Both the position numbers and the translations under genes were made by a program. The notes under the pieces are model-generated. The model was not told the origin of the DNA. It searched no databases and saw only the letters and a list, made by a program, of their open reading frames with translations. From an uncultured Coriobacteriaceae bacterium (GTDB lineage Bacteria; Actinomycetota; Coriobacteriia; Coriobacteriales; Atopobiaceae), in assembly GCA_902779675.1 (NCBI GenBank), contig CACZCK010000014.1:1-64000 (forward strand): DNA of 64,000 nucleotides, read 5' to 3'. Shown piece after piece: positions 8,950-17,179 of the stretch (its first letter is position 1; every line of letters starts with the position of its first letter).

Positions 8950-10587
8950 ATGATCGTTCCTGACATGCTGCGACTGAACGCTGCCAAGTACCCCAACGAG
9001 ATCGCCCTGGTGGAGATCAACCCGGCCATGCCGGAAGACCGCCACATCACCTGGCGCGAGTATGACTTGGTGGAGACCACCGACGACGAGCCCTACCGCC
9101 GCGAGATCACCTGGTCGGTCTTCGACGAGAAGGCCAACCGCCTGGCCAACCTGCTCATCAGCCGCGGCGTGGGCAAGGGCGACAAGGTGGCCATCCTGCT
9201 GTACAACTGCATCGAGTGGCTGCCCATCTACTTTGGCATCCTCAAGACGGGCGCCACGGCCGTGCCGCTCAACTTCCGCTACGACGCCGAGGAGATGCTG
9301 TACTGCATCGAGAAGTCCGACTCCGACGTGGTGCTCTTTGGGCCCGAGTTCATTGGCCGCATGGAGTCTATCGTGGGCAAGCTGCAGAAGGGGCGTCTGC
9401 TGTTCTACGTGGGCGACGACTGCCCCACCTGGGCCGAGAGCTTCCGCGAGCTAGAGGCCCTGTGCTCCAGCCACGACCCGCAGATTCCGCTCTTTGAGTA
9501 CGACGACGCGGCCATCTACTTCTCCAGCGGCACCACGGGCTTCCCCAAAGCCATCCTGCACAACCACGAGAGCCTGACGCAGGCGGCCGAGATGGAGGCC
9601 TACCACCACTCCATCCAGCACGACGACAACTTCCTGTGCATTCCGCCGCTGTACCACACCGGCGCCAAGTTCCACTGGATGGGCTGCCTGACCTGCGGTG
9701 CCAAGGCAGTGCTTTTGCGCGGCGTGAGCCCGCAGTACATCTTTGACACGGTGAGCCGCGAGCACTGTACCGTGGTGTGGCTGCTCGTGCCCTGGGTGCA
9801 GGACATCCTGGCCGCCATCGAGCGCGGCGACCTCAAGCTCGAGGACTACGAGCTCGACCAGTGGCGCCTGATGCACGTGGGTGCCCAGCCCGTGCCCAAG
9901 AGCCTCATCAAGCGCTGGAAGCAGGTCTTCCCGCACCACGACTACGACACCAACTACGGCCTCTCCGAGTCCACGGGCCCCGGCTGCGTGCACCTGGGCG
10001 TCGAGAACATAGACCATGTGGGCGCCATCGGCGTACCGGGCTACCGCTGGCGCGCCAAGATCGTGGGCGAGGATGGCCACCGCGTGGAGCAGGGCGAGGT
10101 CGGCGAGCTGTGCGTCAAGGGCCCGGGCCTCATGACCTGCTACTACAACGACCCCGAGGCCACGCAGGAGACCCTCATCAACGGCTGGCTGCACACCGGC
10201 GACATGGCGCGCCAGGACGACGAGGGCTTCATCTGGCTGGTGGACCGCAAGAAGGACGTCATCATCACCGGTGGCGAGAACCTCTACCCGGTGCAGATCG
10301 AGGACTTCATGAGCGCCTGCCCGGCCATCCAGGACGTGGCCGTCATCGGCCTGCCCGACGAGCGCCTGGGCGAGATCGCCGCGGCCATCGTGCAGCTCAA
10401 GCCCGACCACATCGACACCACCGAGGACGACATCAACCAGTTCTGCCTCGACCTGCCGCGCTACAAGCGTCCGCGCAAGATCATCTTTGCCGACGTGCCG
10501 CGCAACGCCACTGGCAAGATCGAGAAGCCGCTGCTGCGCGAGCGCTACGGTGCCGCCAACCTGGTTGACAAGGAGAACCAGGGCTAA
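8950..10587 (+). CDS. AMP-dependent acyl-CoA synthetase (ANL superfamily)
   Basis: A 545-aa adenylate-forming ligase. SSGTTGFPKAI is the P-loop-like A3 motif; YGLSESTG the A5 motif; LHTGDMARQDDEGFIWLVDRKKD the hinge region; and NATGKIEK near the C-terminus holds the A10 lysine. It should activate a carboxylic acid as the acyl-adenylate, then transfer it to CoA. Closest in style to FadD13-type medium/long-chain ligases, but the substrate cannot be read. It follows metA on the same strand, and a good stem-loop terminator follows it. Confidence 0.85.
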   Translation: MIVPDMLRLNAAKYPNEIALVEINPAMPEDRHITWREYDLVETTDDEPYRREITWSVFDEKANRLANLLISRGVGKGDKVAILLYNCIEWLPIYFGILKTGATAVPLNFRYDAEEMLYCIEKSDSDVVLFGPEFIGRMESIVGKLQKGRLLFYVGDDCPTWAESFRELEALCSSHDPQIPLFEYDDAAIYFSSGTTGFPKAILHNHESLTQAAEMEAYHHSIQHDDNFLCIPPLYHTGAKFHWMGCLTCGAKAVLLRGVSPQYIFDTVSREHCTVVWLLVPWVQDILAAIERGDLKLEDYELDQWRLMHVGAQPVPKSLIKRWKQVFPHHDYDTNYGLSESTGPGCVHLGVENIDHVGAIGVPGYRWRAKIVGEDGHRVEQGEVGELCVKGPGLMTCYYNDPEATQETLINGWLHTGDMARQDDEGFIWLVDRKKDVIITGGENLYPVQIEDFMSACPAIQDVAVIGLPDERLGEIAAAIVQLKPDHIDTTEDDINQFCLDLPRYKRPRKIIFADVPRNATGKIEKPLLRERYGAANLVDKENQG

Positions 10588-10608
10588 GCAAGGTTTCATA
10601 GACCAAGA

Positions 10609-10645
10609 GAGCGCCTTCCCTGCCGTCAGGGGAGGCGCTCTTTCG
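10609..10645 (+). terminator. terminator after the acyl-CoA synthetase gene
   Basis: A 12-bp stem with one mismatch (10609-10620 with 10629-10640), an 8-nt loop, and a TTTCGTT tail. Confidence 0.75.
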
Positions 10646-10963
10646 TTCGTGCTTTGGCGTGGGTGACGAGGTCAAGGTGACCGAGAACAACGGCAGGGCT
10701 CACACCTTCAAGGTTGCCGGCGTGTTCGAGTACTACCTGCTGCTTTCGGCCCTCATGGCTATCGTGGTGCTGCTCAGCCTCGACATCATGTTCGTGGACG
10801 AGAAGAAGCGCGAGCTCATCGCGCTCATGATCAACGGCTTCTCGGTCAAGGACGCCAAGGCCTACATCTACCGCGACTCGCCGGTGCCTTCTCGGTGGCC
10901 GTGCTGCTCTATGCGCTGCGCAAGATTCCGCGCTTCGACCTCACGGACATCAACCGCTTCTAG
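10641..10963 (+). pseudogene. decayed FtsX/MacB-type ABC transporter permease
   Basis: From 10641 the frame reads FGVGDEVKV...HTFKVAGVFEYY, like the extracytoplasmic part of a FtsX-like permease. It then jumps directly to a hydrophobic segment and DEKKRELIALMINGF, typical of the cytoplasmic loop. After YRDS the reading frame shifts, and the C-terminus (SVAVLLYALRKIPRFDL) continues in another frame to the TAG at 10961. An internal deletion and a frameshift are therefore both visible. No ATPase partner remains. It is a relic between the acyl-CoA ligase and the MazF-like gene. Confidence 0.75.
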
Positions 10964-11027
10964 GGCGGCGCATACGTGTTTGGGCGGGCGGCCTCGTGGT
11001 TCACACGGGGCCGTTCTCGTTGCCGCT

Positions 11028-11141
11028 CTAACGCAAGGTTACTGGCGTTAGCGTGTCGTTGCGCGCTCTAACGCAACTTTAAGGCCCTAAAGTTGCGTTA
11101 GATCTGCGCTTGCATCGCTAACGCAACATAGGTGTCGTTAG
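11028..11141. repeat. array of alternating CTAACGCAA boxes upstream of mazF-like gene
   Basis: CTAACGCAA occurs at 11028-11036, 11068-11076 and 11118-11126 on the plus strand and at 11093-11101 on the minus strand. Degenerate minus-strand copies lie at 11043-11051 and 11133-11141. The central pair forms a perfect 15-bp inverted repeat (11067-11081 with 11088-11102). The last degenerate box overlaps the toxin start codon, as expected for an autoregulatory operator. Confidence 0.8.
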
Positions 11142-11458
11142 AGGGCGATGTGATTGAGGTCGACTTCAACTCAGGGGTCGGGCACGAGCCAGCCAAGCGT
11201 CGACCTGCCATCGTCGTCACAAGCTATGCCTTCAACGTGCGCTCGTCGCTGGTGGGCGTGGCGCCCATCCAGTCAAAGGACACGGGCTACCCACTGCATG
11301 TGCCCGTGGACGAGGCGGGCCTGCATGGCTACGCCTGCGTCGAGAAGGTCCGCAACATCGATGTCGAGCGACGTGGGTACTGCCTGATCGGCTGTGCGTC
11401 CGACGCTCTGATGCGGCGGGTCATGGGCATCATCCGCGGTATGTACGGGTTGAGATAG
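11132..11458 (+). CDS. MazF/PemK-family toxin, no antitoxin visible
   Basis: A 108-aa protein with the hallmarks of the MazF/PemK/CcdB fold: GDVIEVDFNSGVGHEPAKRRP at the start, an AIVVTS strand, and a conserved C-terminal helix. Such proteins are usually mRNA interferases. The start is GTG at 11132, because a stop codon is immediately upstream in frame and the conserved GDV motif begins only a few residues in. There is no classic ribosome-binding site. No MazE-like gene lies upstream or downstream; upstream is only the box array and the permease relic. It is either orphaned or silenced by an antitoxin elsewhere. Confidence 0.85.
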   Translation: MSLEGDVIEVDFNSGVGHEPAKRRPAIVVTSYAFNVRSSLVGVAPIQSKDTGYPLHVPVDEAGLHGYACVEKVRNIDVERRGYCLIGCASDALMRRVMGIIRGMYGLR

Positions 11459-11521
11459 GGCCGTGCCGCAGGCACTTTGTCTGCAGTTCATCCCCGAAAC
11501 ATGCCTGTCTCACAGCGCGGC

Positions 11522-11527
11522 TATACT
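11522..11527 (+). promoter_or_regulatory. candidate -10 of iorAB
   Basis: TATACT lies 32 bases before the iorA ATG and upstream of its ribosome-binding site. No clear -35 was identified. Confidence 0.4.
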
Positions 11528-11559
11528 TGTTCGAGTTCCTATGCAGGAGAGGAAGTCAC

Positions 11560-13332
11560 ATGAGCAAACAGCTGCTATCCGGCAACGAGGCCATCGCGCA
11601 GGGGGCGTGGGAGGCCGGCGTTGCCGTGGGTGCCGCCTATCCGGGCACCCCATCGACCGAGACGCTCGAGAACCTGGTGCGCAAGCCCGACGTCTACTGC
11701 GAGTGGGCACCCAACGAGAAGGTCGCCTTTGAGGTGGGCCTGGGTGCTGCCATGGGCGGCGTGCGCACGCTGGTCACCATGAAGCACGTGGGCGTCAACG
11801 TGGCGGCCGACCCCTTTATGAGCGCGGCCAACACAGGCGTCAACGCGGGCCTGGTGTTGCTGGCGGCTGACGACCCCAGCTGCTACAGCTCGCAGAACGA
11901 GCAAGACAGCCGCCACTACGCGGCCTTTGGGCGCATCCCGTGCCTGGACCCCAGCGACAGCCAAGAGGCCTACGAGATGGCCCAGCAGGCCTTCGACATC
12001 TCCGAGCAGTTTGACACCGTGGTCATGCTGCACGAGACCATGCGCATCGCCCACACCAAGACGCTGGTGGACGTGGTTGGCTCGCGTACCGACGTGGATC
12101 CGCGCGCCTACGAGAGCCGCCCCGAGAAGTTCGTGATGATGCCCGCCAACGCGGTGCGCCGCACGCTGGTCTGCAACGACCGCGAGGACGAGCTGGTTGC
12201 CTGGGCCGAGGAGACTCCGCTCAACCGCGTGGAGATGCGCGATACCAAAGTCGGCATCATCTGCGCCGGCGCCCTGTACGTGCACGTGCGCGAGGCCCTG
12301 CCCGACGCCTCGGTCTTTAAGCTGGGCGTCACCTGGCCGCTGCCGCCCAAGAAGCTCGCGGCCTTTGCCTCGCTGGTTGACAAGGTCTGCGTGGTGGAAG
12401 AAGCCAACCCATATCTGGAGATGCGCGTTCGCGCCATGGGCATCGACGTGGCCGAGCCGCCCGCAGGCCGTCTGCCGCGCTCCGGCGAGATCACGCCCGC
12501 GCATATCCGTGCTGCCTTTGGTGTGGCCGACCCGGCCCATCTGCCTGCGGCCGAGGGCCTGCCCCCGCGTCCGCCCGCGTTCTGTGCCGGCTGCCCGCAC
12601 CGTCTGGTGTACGTGGAGCTCAAGCGCATCAAGGCCATCGTCACCGGCGACATCGGCTGCTACACGCTGGGTGCCGTGGCACCGTTCCGCTCGGTTGACT
12701 CCGTCATCGACATGGGTGCCTCGCTCTCCATGGCGCATGGCATGGAGCTCGCCGGCACGCCCGAGCGCACCGGCCGTCCGGTGGTGGGCGTCATCGGCGA
12801 CTCCACCTTCGCGCACTCCGGCATCACCAGCCTGCTGGGCACCGTCTACAACGGCGGTAAGGGTACCCTCTGCATCCTGGACAACCGCACCACGGCCATG
12901 ACCGGCACGCAGGGCAATCCCGTCAACGGCGTCACCCTCACCGACCAGGCCGCCCGCGTCAACCCGCTCGACGTGCCCGCTGGCAAGCAGCTCGACCTGG
13001 TCAAGCTCTGCGAGGCCATCGGTGTCGACGAGGTCGAGGTCGTGGACGCGCAGGACATGATGGCTATCCGCCGCGCGCTCAAGGAGGCCACGAGCCACAC
13101 CGACAAGCTTTCGGTGATCATCTTCAAGTCGCCGTGCCGCCTGATCGACCGCTCGCGCAAGCCCATGCCCACCATCACCGACTGCCGTCGCTGCGGTCAC
13201 TGCATCCAGATCGGCTGCCCGGCTCTCGGCCGCGACGAGACCGGTCACGCCGTGATCGATCCCAACCAGTGCATCGGCTGCGGCCAGTGCACGCAGGCAT
13301 GCCCGTTTGGCTGCATCTCGAAGGAGGCCTAA
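11560..13332 (+). CDS. iorA: indolepyruvate:ferredoxin oxidoreductase, alpha subunit
   Basis: A 590-aa thiamine-pyrophosphate enzyme subunit that, with IorB, oxidatively decarboxylates aryl pyruvates (from Trp, Phe and Tyr) to aryl-acyl-CoA with reduction of ferredoxin. Domain order: pyrimidine-binding domain, a middle transketolase-C-like part, a TPP-binding domain (GDIGCYTLG and GDSTFAHSGI), and a C-terminal 2x[4Fe-4S] ferredoxin domain with two C-x2-C-x2-C clusters (CRRCGHC and CIGCGQC). The start at 11560 follows AGGAGAGGAAG. Its stop is one base from the iorB ATG, so the two are translationally coupled. An anaerobic amino-acid-fermenting lifestyle is implied. Confidence 0.95.
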   Translation: MSKQLLSGNEAIAQGAWEAGVAVGAAYPGTPSTETLENLVRKPDVYCEWAPNEKVAFEVGLGAAMGGVRTLVTMKHVGVNVAADPFMSAANTGVNAGLVLLAADDPSCYSSQNEQDSRHYAAFGRIPCLDPSDSQEAYEMAQQAFDISEQFDTVVMLHETMRIAHTKTLVDVVGSRTDVDPRAYESRPEKFVMMPANAVRRTLVCNDREDELVAWAEETPLNRVEMRDTKVGIICAGALYVHVREALPDASVFKLGVTWPLPPKKLAAFASLVDKVCVVEEANPYLEMRVRAMGIDVAEPPAGRLPRSGEITPAHIRAAFGVADPAHLPAAEGLPPRPPAFCAGCPHRLVYVELKRIKAIVTGDIGCYTLGAVAPFRSVDSVIDMGASLSMAHGMELAGTPERTGRPVVGVIGDSTFAHSGITSLLGTVYNGGKGTLCILDNRTTAMTGTQGNPVNGVTLTDQAARVNPLDVPAGKQLDLVKLCEAIGVDEVEVVDAQDMMAIRRALKEATSHTDKLSVIIFKSPCRLIDRSRKPMPTITDCRRCGHCIQIGCPALGRDETGHAVIDPNQCIGCGQCTQACPFGCISKEA

Positions 13333-13333
13333 G

Positions 13334-13969
13334 ATGCCGCACGACACCACTACCAACTACGGCGTCGCCGAGGGCGGCGCAAAGGTCACCCTCGACGGCA
13401 CCAAGACCATCCTGCTGGTGGGCGTTGGCGGCCAGGGCACCATCCTCGCAGGTCAACTGCTCGCCATGGTTGCCGCCGACGCCGGCCTGGACGTCAAGGT
13501 CTCCGAGATTCACGGCATGAGCCAGCGCGGCGGGTCGGTCTCGACCATCGTGCGCGTGGGCGAGCAGGTGCAGTCCATGATCGCCGACCCGGGTTGCGCC
13601 GACATCGTGGTGGCCTTCGAGGCCATCGAGGCGTTGCGCGCCCAGCAGTTTGTGCGCGAGGGTGGCAAGCTCTTTGTCAACGACGAGCAGATCACCCCGG
13701 TGCCAGTCAATATCGGCACCTTCAAGATGCCCGAGGGCGTGCACGAAAGCCTGGCCCAGATTGGTGCCACCGTCATTGACGCCGGCGGTATCGCGCGTGC
13801 GGTGGGCAGCCCACGCTCCACCAACGTGGTGCTCGTGGGTGCGCTTTCTACGGCTCTGCCCTTCGAGGTGGCCGAGTGGGAGGACGCTATCAGGCGCCGC
13901 GTGCCGCCCAAGACGGTGGAGGCCAATCTCGAGGCCTTTGCCCGCGGGCGAGAGGCCGCGCAGGCGTAG
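13334..13969 (+). CDS. iorB: indolepyruvate:ferredoxin oxidoreductase, beta subunit
   Basis: A 211-aa subunit of the pyruvate:ferredoxin oxidoreductase gamma-domain family, with LLVGVGGQGTILAGQLLA near the N-terminus and SEIHGMSQRGGSVS, both typical of IorB. The ATG at 13334 is preceded by AAGGAGG inside the end of iorA, so the pair forms one coupled operon. No separate acyl-CoA synthetase for aryl-CoA is linked, although an acyl-CoA ligase is about 3 kb upstream. Confidence 0.93.
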   Translation: MPHDTTTNYGVAEGGAKVTLDGTKTILLVGVGGQGTILAGQLLAMVAADAGLDVKVSEIHGMSQRGGSVSTIVRVGEQVQSMIADPGCADIVVAFEAIEALRAQQFVREGGKLFVNDEQITPVPVNIGTFKMPEGVHESLAQIGATVIDAGGIARAVGSPRSTNVVLVGALSTALPFEVAEWEDAIRRRVPPKTVEANLEAFARGREAAQA

Positions 13970-14082
13970 GTACGGCGCCGCCGCCAGCGAGCGGTGCGTG
14001 GCACAACGCAAGCGTAAATTTGTCCGAGGGATGCCCTACCATAGTGGGGCATCTCTTTTCATCTGTCGGCAAGGAGGATTGG

Positions 14083-14550
14083 ATGACGCGGGACGAGCGT
14101 GCAGACATGACGGAGACTCAGACGGAGCCGCTAACCGAGGAGCTGCTCGAGCGGCTGCTGGCCAGCTCGAGCCCGGAGGCATACCTCGATCAGGCGCCCA
14201 CCGACGACCGCTCGCTCTCCGACTACCTCATGGACCTCATCGACGCGCATGGCGTGCGTCGCGCCGATGTGGTGCGCCGCTCGGCTGTCAACTCGACCTT
14301 TGTGTACCAGATCTTTGCCGGCGAGCGGCAGGTGGGCCGCGACAATGCCATCAAGATCGCCTTTGGCATCGGGTGCACCCTGCGTGAGACCCAGCGGCTC
14401 CTGCGGCACGCGGGCCTCTCCGAGCTGTGGTGCAAGAACCGCCGCGACGCCATCATCATCCACTGCATCGACCAGGGGCTCTCGCTGCCCGAGTGCGACG
14501 ACGAGCTGTTTAGACTGGGCGAACCTACGCTGGTGCGGCGCGAGGGCTAG
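14083..14550 (+). CDS. small HTH (Cro/CI-like) protein, paired with kinase
   Basis: A 155-aa protein. Residues about 45-110 read as a Cro/CI-type helix-turn-helix (VRRADVVRRSAVNSTFVYQI with RDNAIKIAFGIGCTLRE). The C-terminal 45 residues (RRDAIIIHCIDQGLSL, then GEPTL) are a second conserved block. The same architecture recurs in the gene at 15961. The start at 14083 follows AAGGAGG. The kinase gene begins 5 nt after its stop, so the two are probably co-translated. A role as kinase-linked regulator or substrate is inferred from this coupling only. Confidence 0.75.
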   Translation: MTRDERADMTETQTEPLTEELLERLLASSSPEAYLDQAPTDDRSLSDYLMDLIDAHGVRRADVVRRSAVNSTFVYQIFAGERQVGRDNAIKIAFGIGCTLRETQRLLRHAGLSELWCKNRRDAIIIHCIDQGLSLPECDDELFRLGEPTLVRREG

Positions 14551-14555
14551 CACCC

Positions 14556-15773
14556 ATGGACGACGACCAGACAATGCGCTCCATGGTGCGTGACGACGCC
14601 TATCGCGTCGAGCGCGTGCTGGCGGATGGGCCGTCGGGTCGCACCGAGCTGGTCTCGCTCGACGGCGAGGGTCCGCTGGTGCGCAAGCGCATCCCGGCAG
14701 CCTTGGCCAACGCGGCCGCATGGGCCGCCGCCATGGAGCTCGAGGAGCCGCTGCTCCCGCGCATAGAGGAGCTGTACCGCATGCCCGACCAGCTGGTGGT
14801 CGTCTACGAGTATGTGCCGGGTGCAAGCGTCGAGGAGCTGGTAGCCACCCAGGGCTCGCTGAAGCCAAGCCAGGCGGTTGCGGTGCTGCGCGATGTGTGC
14901 CATGCGGTGGGTGCCCTACACGCCCGGGGCGTCGTGCATCGCGACATCACCCCGGGCAACGTGATCGTGGCTGCGGACGGCGCCCATCTGGTGGACTTGG
15001 GCATTGCGCGGCAGCGGAGCACCACGGCGCGCCGCGATACCACAACGCTGGGCACCTGGGGTTTTGCGGCGCCCGAGCAGTATGGCTTTGCTCAGACCGA
15101 CGCGCGCTCCGACGTGTATTCGCTGGGCAGGTTGCTGGGCTACATGCTGACGGGCGTCCTGCCCGACGCGCCGTCGTTCGACGATGCGCTCGACGACAGG
15201 TTGCTGGTGCCCGCGTCGCTCGCGCGAGTGGTGCGCACGGCCACTGCGTTCGAGCCCAGCCAGCGCTACCAGTCGGCGATCCAAATGGCCGATGCGGCGT
15301 ACGATGCGCTGACGGTGCGTGAGGAGCCGCGTGCCGCGGAGGATGCCCCCTCAACGCGCGCAAGGGAGCCTCGCGTGGATGCCGCACCAAAGGCGCCACC
15401 GTATGCGCTGTCTGGTCGGAAAGAGGCAGACGCGGCAGCTCCGCGGCGTTTTGCGCAGGCACCAGTCCTGATCAAGGCACTGGTGATTGCCGTGTGGGCG
15501 GTGGTAGTCGTGTTCATCGCCATCATCGTGCTTACCACCATCGACGCCCTCACCATGGAGGAGTTGGGGTGGGGTCCTGCACAATACCAGATGAGCGTCG
15601 AGACCATCGCAGGGGCCCTTGCCATGGCTTGGCACGCCTACCGCCTGGCGACCCTCAGGGGTGAGTATGCGAGCACGGCGCGTCCCATACGTCGATTCCT
15701 TGGCAATTGTTGCAAGATTGTTGCCATAATATTCATAGCTATGTTGGTGTCTGCACTGGTGTTCCCCGGGTGA
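14556..15773 (+). CDS. membrane Ser/Thr protein kinase
   Basis: A 405-aa Hanks-type kinase. K44 (LVRKRI) is the likely ATP lysine. HRDITPGN (128-135) is the catalytic loop, with D130. DLG (147-149) replaces DFG, and GTWGFAAPEQ (166-175) is the activation-segment end. A typical glycine-rich loop is weak. After a charged linker come hydrophobic segments at about 306-329 and 386-404, so the kinase domain should be cytoplasmic with no large external sensor and no PASTA repeats. It is coupled to the HTH gene upstream, and a second HTH paralogue lies 190 bp downstream. Confidence 0.9.
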   Translation: MDDDQTMRSMVRDDAYRVERVLADGPSGRTELVSLDGEGPLVRKRIPAALANAAAWAAAMELEEPLLPRIEELYRMPDQLVVVYEYVPGASVEELVATQGSLKPSQAVAVLRDVCHAVGALHARGVVHRDITPGNVIVAADGAHLVDLGIARQRSTTARRDTTTLGTWGFAAPEQYGFAQTDARSDVYSLGRLLGYMLTGVLPDAPSFDDALDDRLLVPASLARVVRTATAFEPSQRYQSAIQMADAAYDALTVREEPRAAEDAPSTRAREPRVDAAPKAPPYALSGRKEADAAAPRRFAQAPVLIKALVIAVWAVVVVFIAIIVLTTIDALTMEELGWGPAQYQMSVETIAGALAMAWHAYRLATLRGEYASTARPIRRFLGNCCKIVAIIFIAMLVSALVFPG

Positions 15774-15825
15774 TAACTATAGCGATGATTAGGCCTAACT
15801 CCTTCAAATAGTGTTTGGTACGAGG

Positions 15826-15854
15826 CTATATAGATAATAAAACAATCTATATAG
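15826..15854. promoter_or_regulatory. 10-bp AT-rich dyad upstream of the second HTH gene
   Basis: Arms 15826-15835 and 15845-15854 are perfect reverse complements separated by 9 nt, inside an AT-rich stretch unlike the GC-rich surroundings. The centre-to-centre distance is near two helical turns, which suits a dimeric repressor. The HTH proteins on either side are candidate binders. Confidence 0.5.
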
Positions 15855-15960
15855 AATCGTATATGTATTGGATATGGATATCAGCCATTTAGCGCAAAGC
15901 TAATGAAACAACCATCTCAACACCCCATCATCATTGGTACGAATGAAAGGGGTATGCGCG

Positions 15961-16392
15961 ATGGACAACCAATGGCAGTTCATGCGAGAGGACGCGGGGA
16001 CGCTGCGTGACGTGCTTGCCAAGGCAAGCCTGGACGAGCGACCCTTCTCGGCATGGATAAGCGCCCAGTTGGCGGAGCGCGGCCTGAAGAAGAACATCGT
16101 CGTCCGTCGCTCGCGCCTCAACCAGACTTTTGCCTACCAGATCATGGCGGGCATGCGTCATCCCTCCCGCGACAAGCTCGTCCAGCTGTGCTTTGGCATG
16201 CGCCTCAACGAGGCGGAGGCCAGCGAGCTGCTCGAGCGCGGCGGTGCGAGCGCCTTGCGCCCGTACGATCGTCGCGACGTGATCATTGCCTTCTGCCTCA
16301 ATCGCCATCTCGAGATTTCCGCTTGCGACGACCTGCTGTGGGGCCTCGACGAGCCGACCCTCACCAAGGAGGGCGGCGAAGACAGGCAGTAG
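15961..16392 (+). CDS. small HTH (Cro/CI-like) protein, second paralogue
   Basis: A 143-aa paralogue of the protein at 14083. The HTH part (IVVRRSRLNQTFAYQIMAG and RDKLVQLCFGMRLNEAEA) and the C-terminal block (RRDVIIAFCLNRHLEIS, then DEPTLTKEGG) align without large gaps. The ATG at 15961 has AAAGGGG eight bases upstream. It sits behind an AT-rich dyad, unlike the first copy, which is coupled to the kinase, so the two copies may be differently controlled. Confidence 0.7.
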   Translation: MDNQWQFMREDAGTLRDVLAKASLDERPFSAWISAQLAERGLKKNIVVRRSRLNQTFAYQIMAGMRHPSRDKLVQLCFGMRLNEAEASELLERGGASALRPYDRRDVIIAFCLNRHLEISACDDLLWGLDEPTLTKEGGEDRQ

Positions 16393-16501
16393 CCCGCGCC
16401 GTTCGCAAAAACTCAGCTAACAGCTGAGGTAAGCCTCTCCGCTTCTTCCTAGTATCGGTTCTCACAGCTCGGGTGGGACTCGTCGGAAGGATCGGACAAA
16501 C

Positions 16502-17086
16502 ATGAAGAAGATTCTCGACTTGCTCAAGAAGATTGCCATCGCCTTCGTGGTGCTCATTGCCGTGGCCATGGTGTTTGGCGGCGGCTCCGATGACAAGGCA
16601 AGCGACTCTGGATCAAAGAAGGAGGAGGCCGCCGTCGAGCAGGAGGCGGCTCCGGCCGAGGAAGAGGCGCAGGATCAGCAGGAGGCGGCTTCCGAGGAGG
16701 AGCCCGAGGCCGACGAGGGCCCATCCATTGCCACCAACTCCGACTACTCGGTGACCATCGACGGCTACAGCCTCACCAACGACTACGACGGCGCGCCGTG
16801 CATTGCCATCAACTACACCTTTACCAACGTCTCGAGCAACGAGGCCACCTCCATGCAGATGGCTACCGACATCAACGTGTACCAGAACGGCGTCGAGTGT
16901 GAGGACGCCTGGTTTGCCGATGACAACAGTGACGGCTATACCAACAAGGTCAAGGCTGGCGTCTCGGTGGCGGTAACGCGCGTCTACAAGCTGCAGGACA
17001 CGACCTCCGACGTCGAGGTCGAGGTTGCACCGCTGTTTAGCTGGAGCGACGACCTGCTGGCCTACCAAGTGATCGCAATCGCATAG
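16502..17086 (+). CDS. membrane-anchored protein with DUF5067-like domain
   Basis: A 194-aa protein. Residues 1-25 form a basic-hydrophobic signal anchor without a lipobox cysteine. Residues about 30-80 are a highly acidic Glu/Ala/Gln linker. Residues about 85-190 form a beta-rich domain (YSVTIDGYSLTNDYDGAPCI...YTFTN) of the style annotated DUF5067, an immunoglobulin-like fold of Gram-positive surface proteins. It lies downstream of the HTH genes on the same strand and ends at a double hairpin. Function unknown; a cell-surface role is inferred. Confidence 0.7.
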   Translation: MKKILDLLKKIAIAFVVLIAVAMVFGGGSDDKASDSGSKKEEAAVEQEAAPAEEEAQDQQEAASEEEPEADEGPSIATNSDYSVTIDGYSLTNDYDGAPCIAINYTFTNVSSNEATSMQMATDINVYQNGVECEDAWFADDNSDGYTNKVKAGVSVAVTRVYKLQDTTSDVEVEVAPLFSWSDDLLAYQVIAIA

Positions 17087-17105
17087 CGAGCAAGGCAAAA
17101 GGGAC

Positions 17106-17174
17106 CTGTGGGGCGGGTCCTGCCCGGCTCGCCCCACAGCTACGGGCGGACCGGATCCTTCCTTCCGGTCCGCC
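17106..17174. terminator. two stem-loops between convergent genes
   Basis: A 10-bp stem (17106-17115 with 17130-17139) is followed by an 11-bp stem (17145-17155 with 17164-17174). They lie between the stops of convergent genes and can serve both directions. Confidence 0.7.
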
Positions 17175-17179
17175 TTCCG

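Noticed and set aside
11028..11141. CRISPR array
   Set aside because: The repeats are short, alternate in orientation and have irregular spacing; no cas genes are near.
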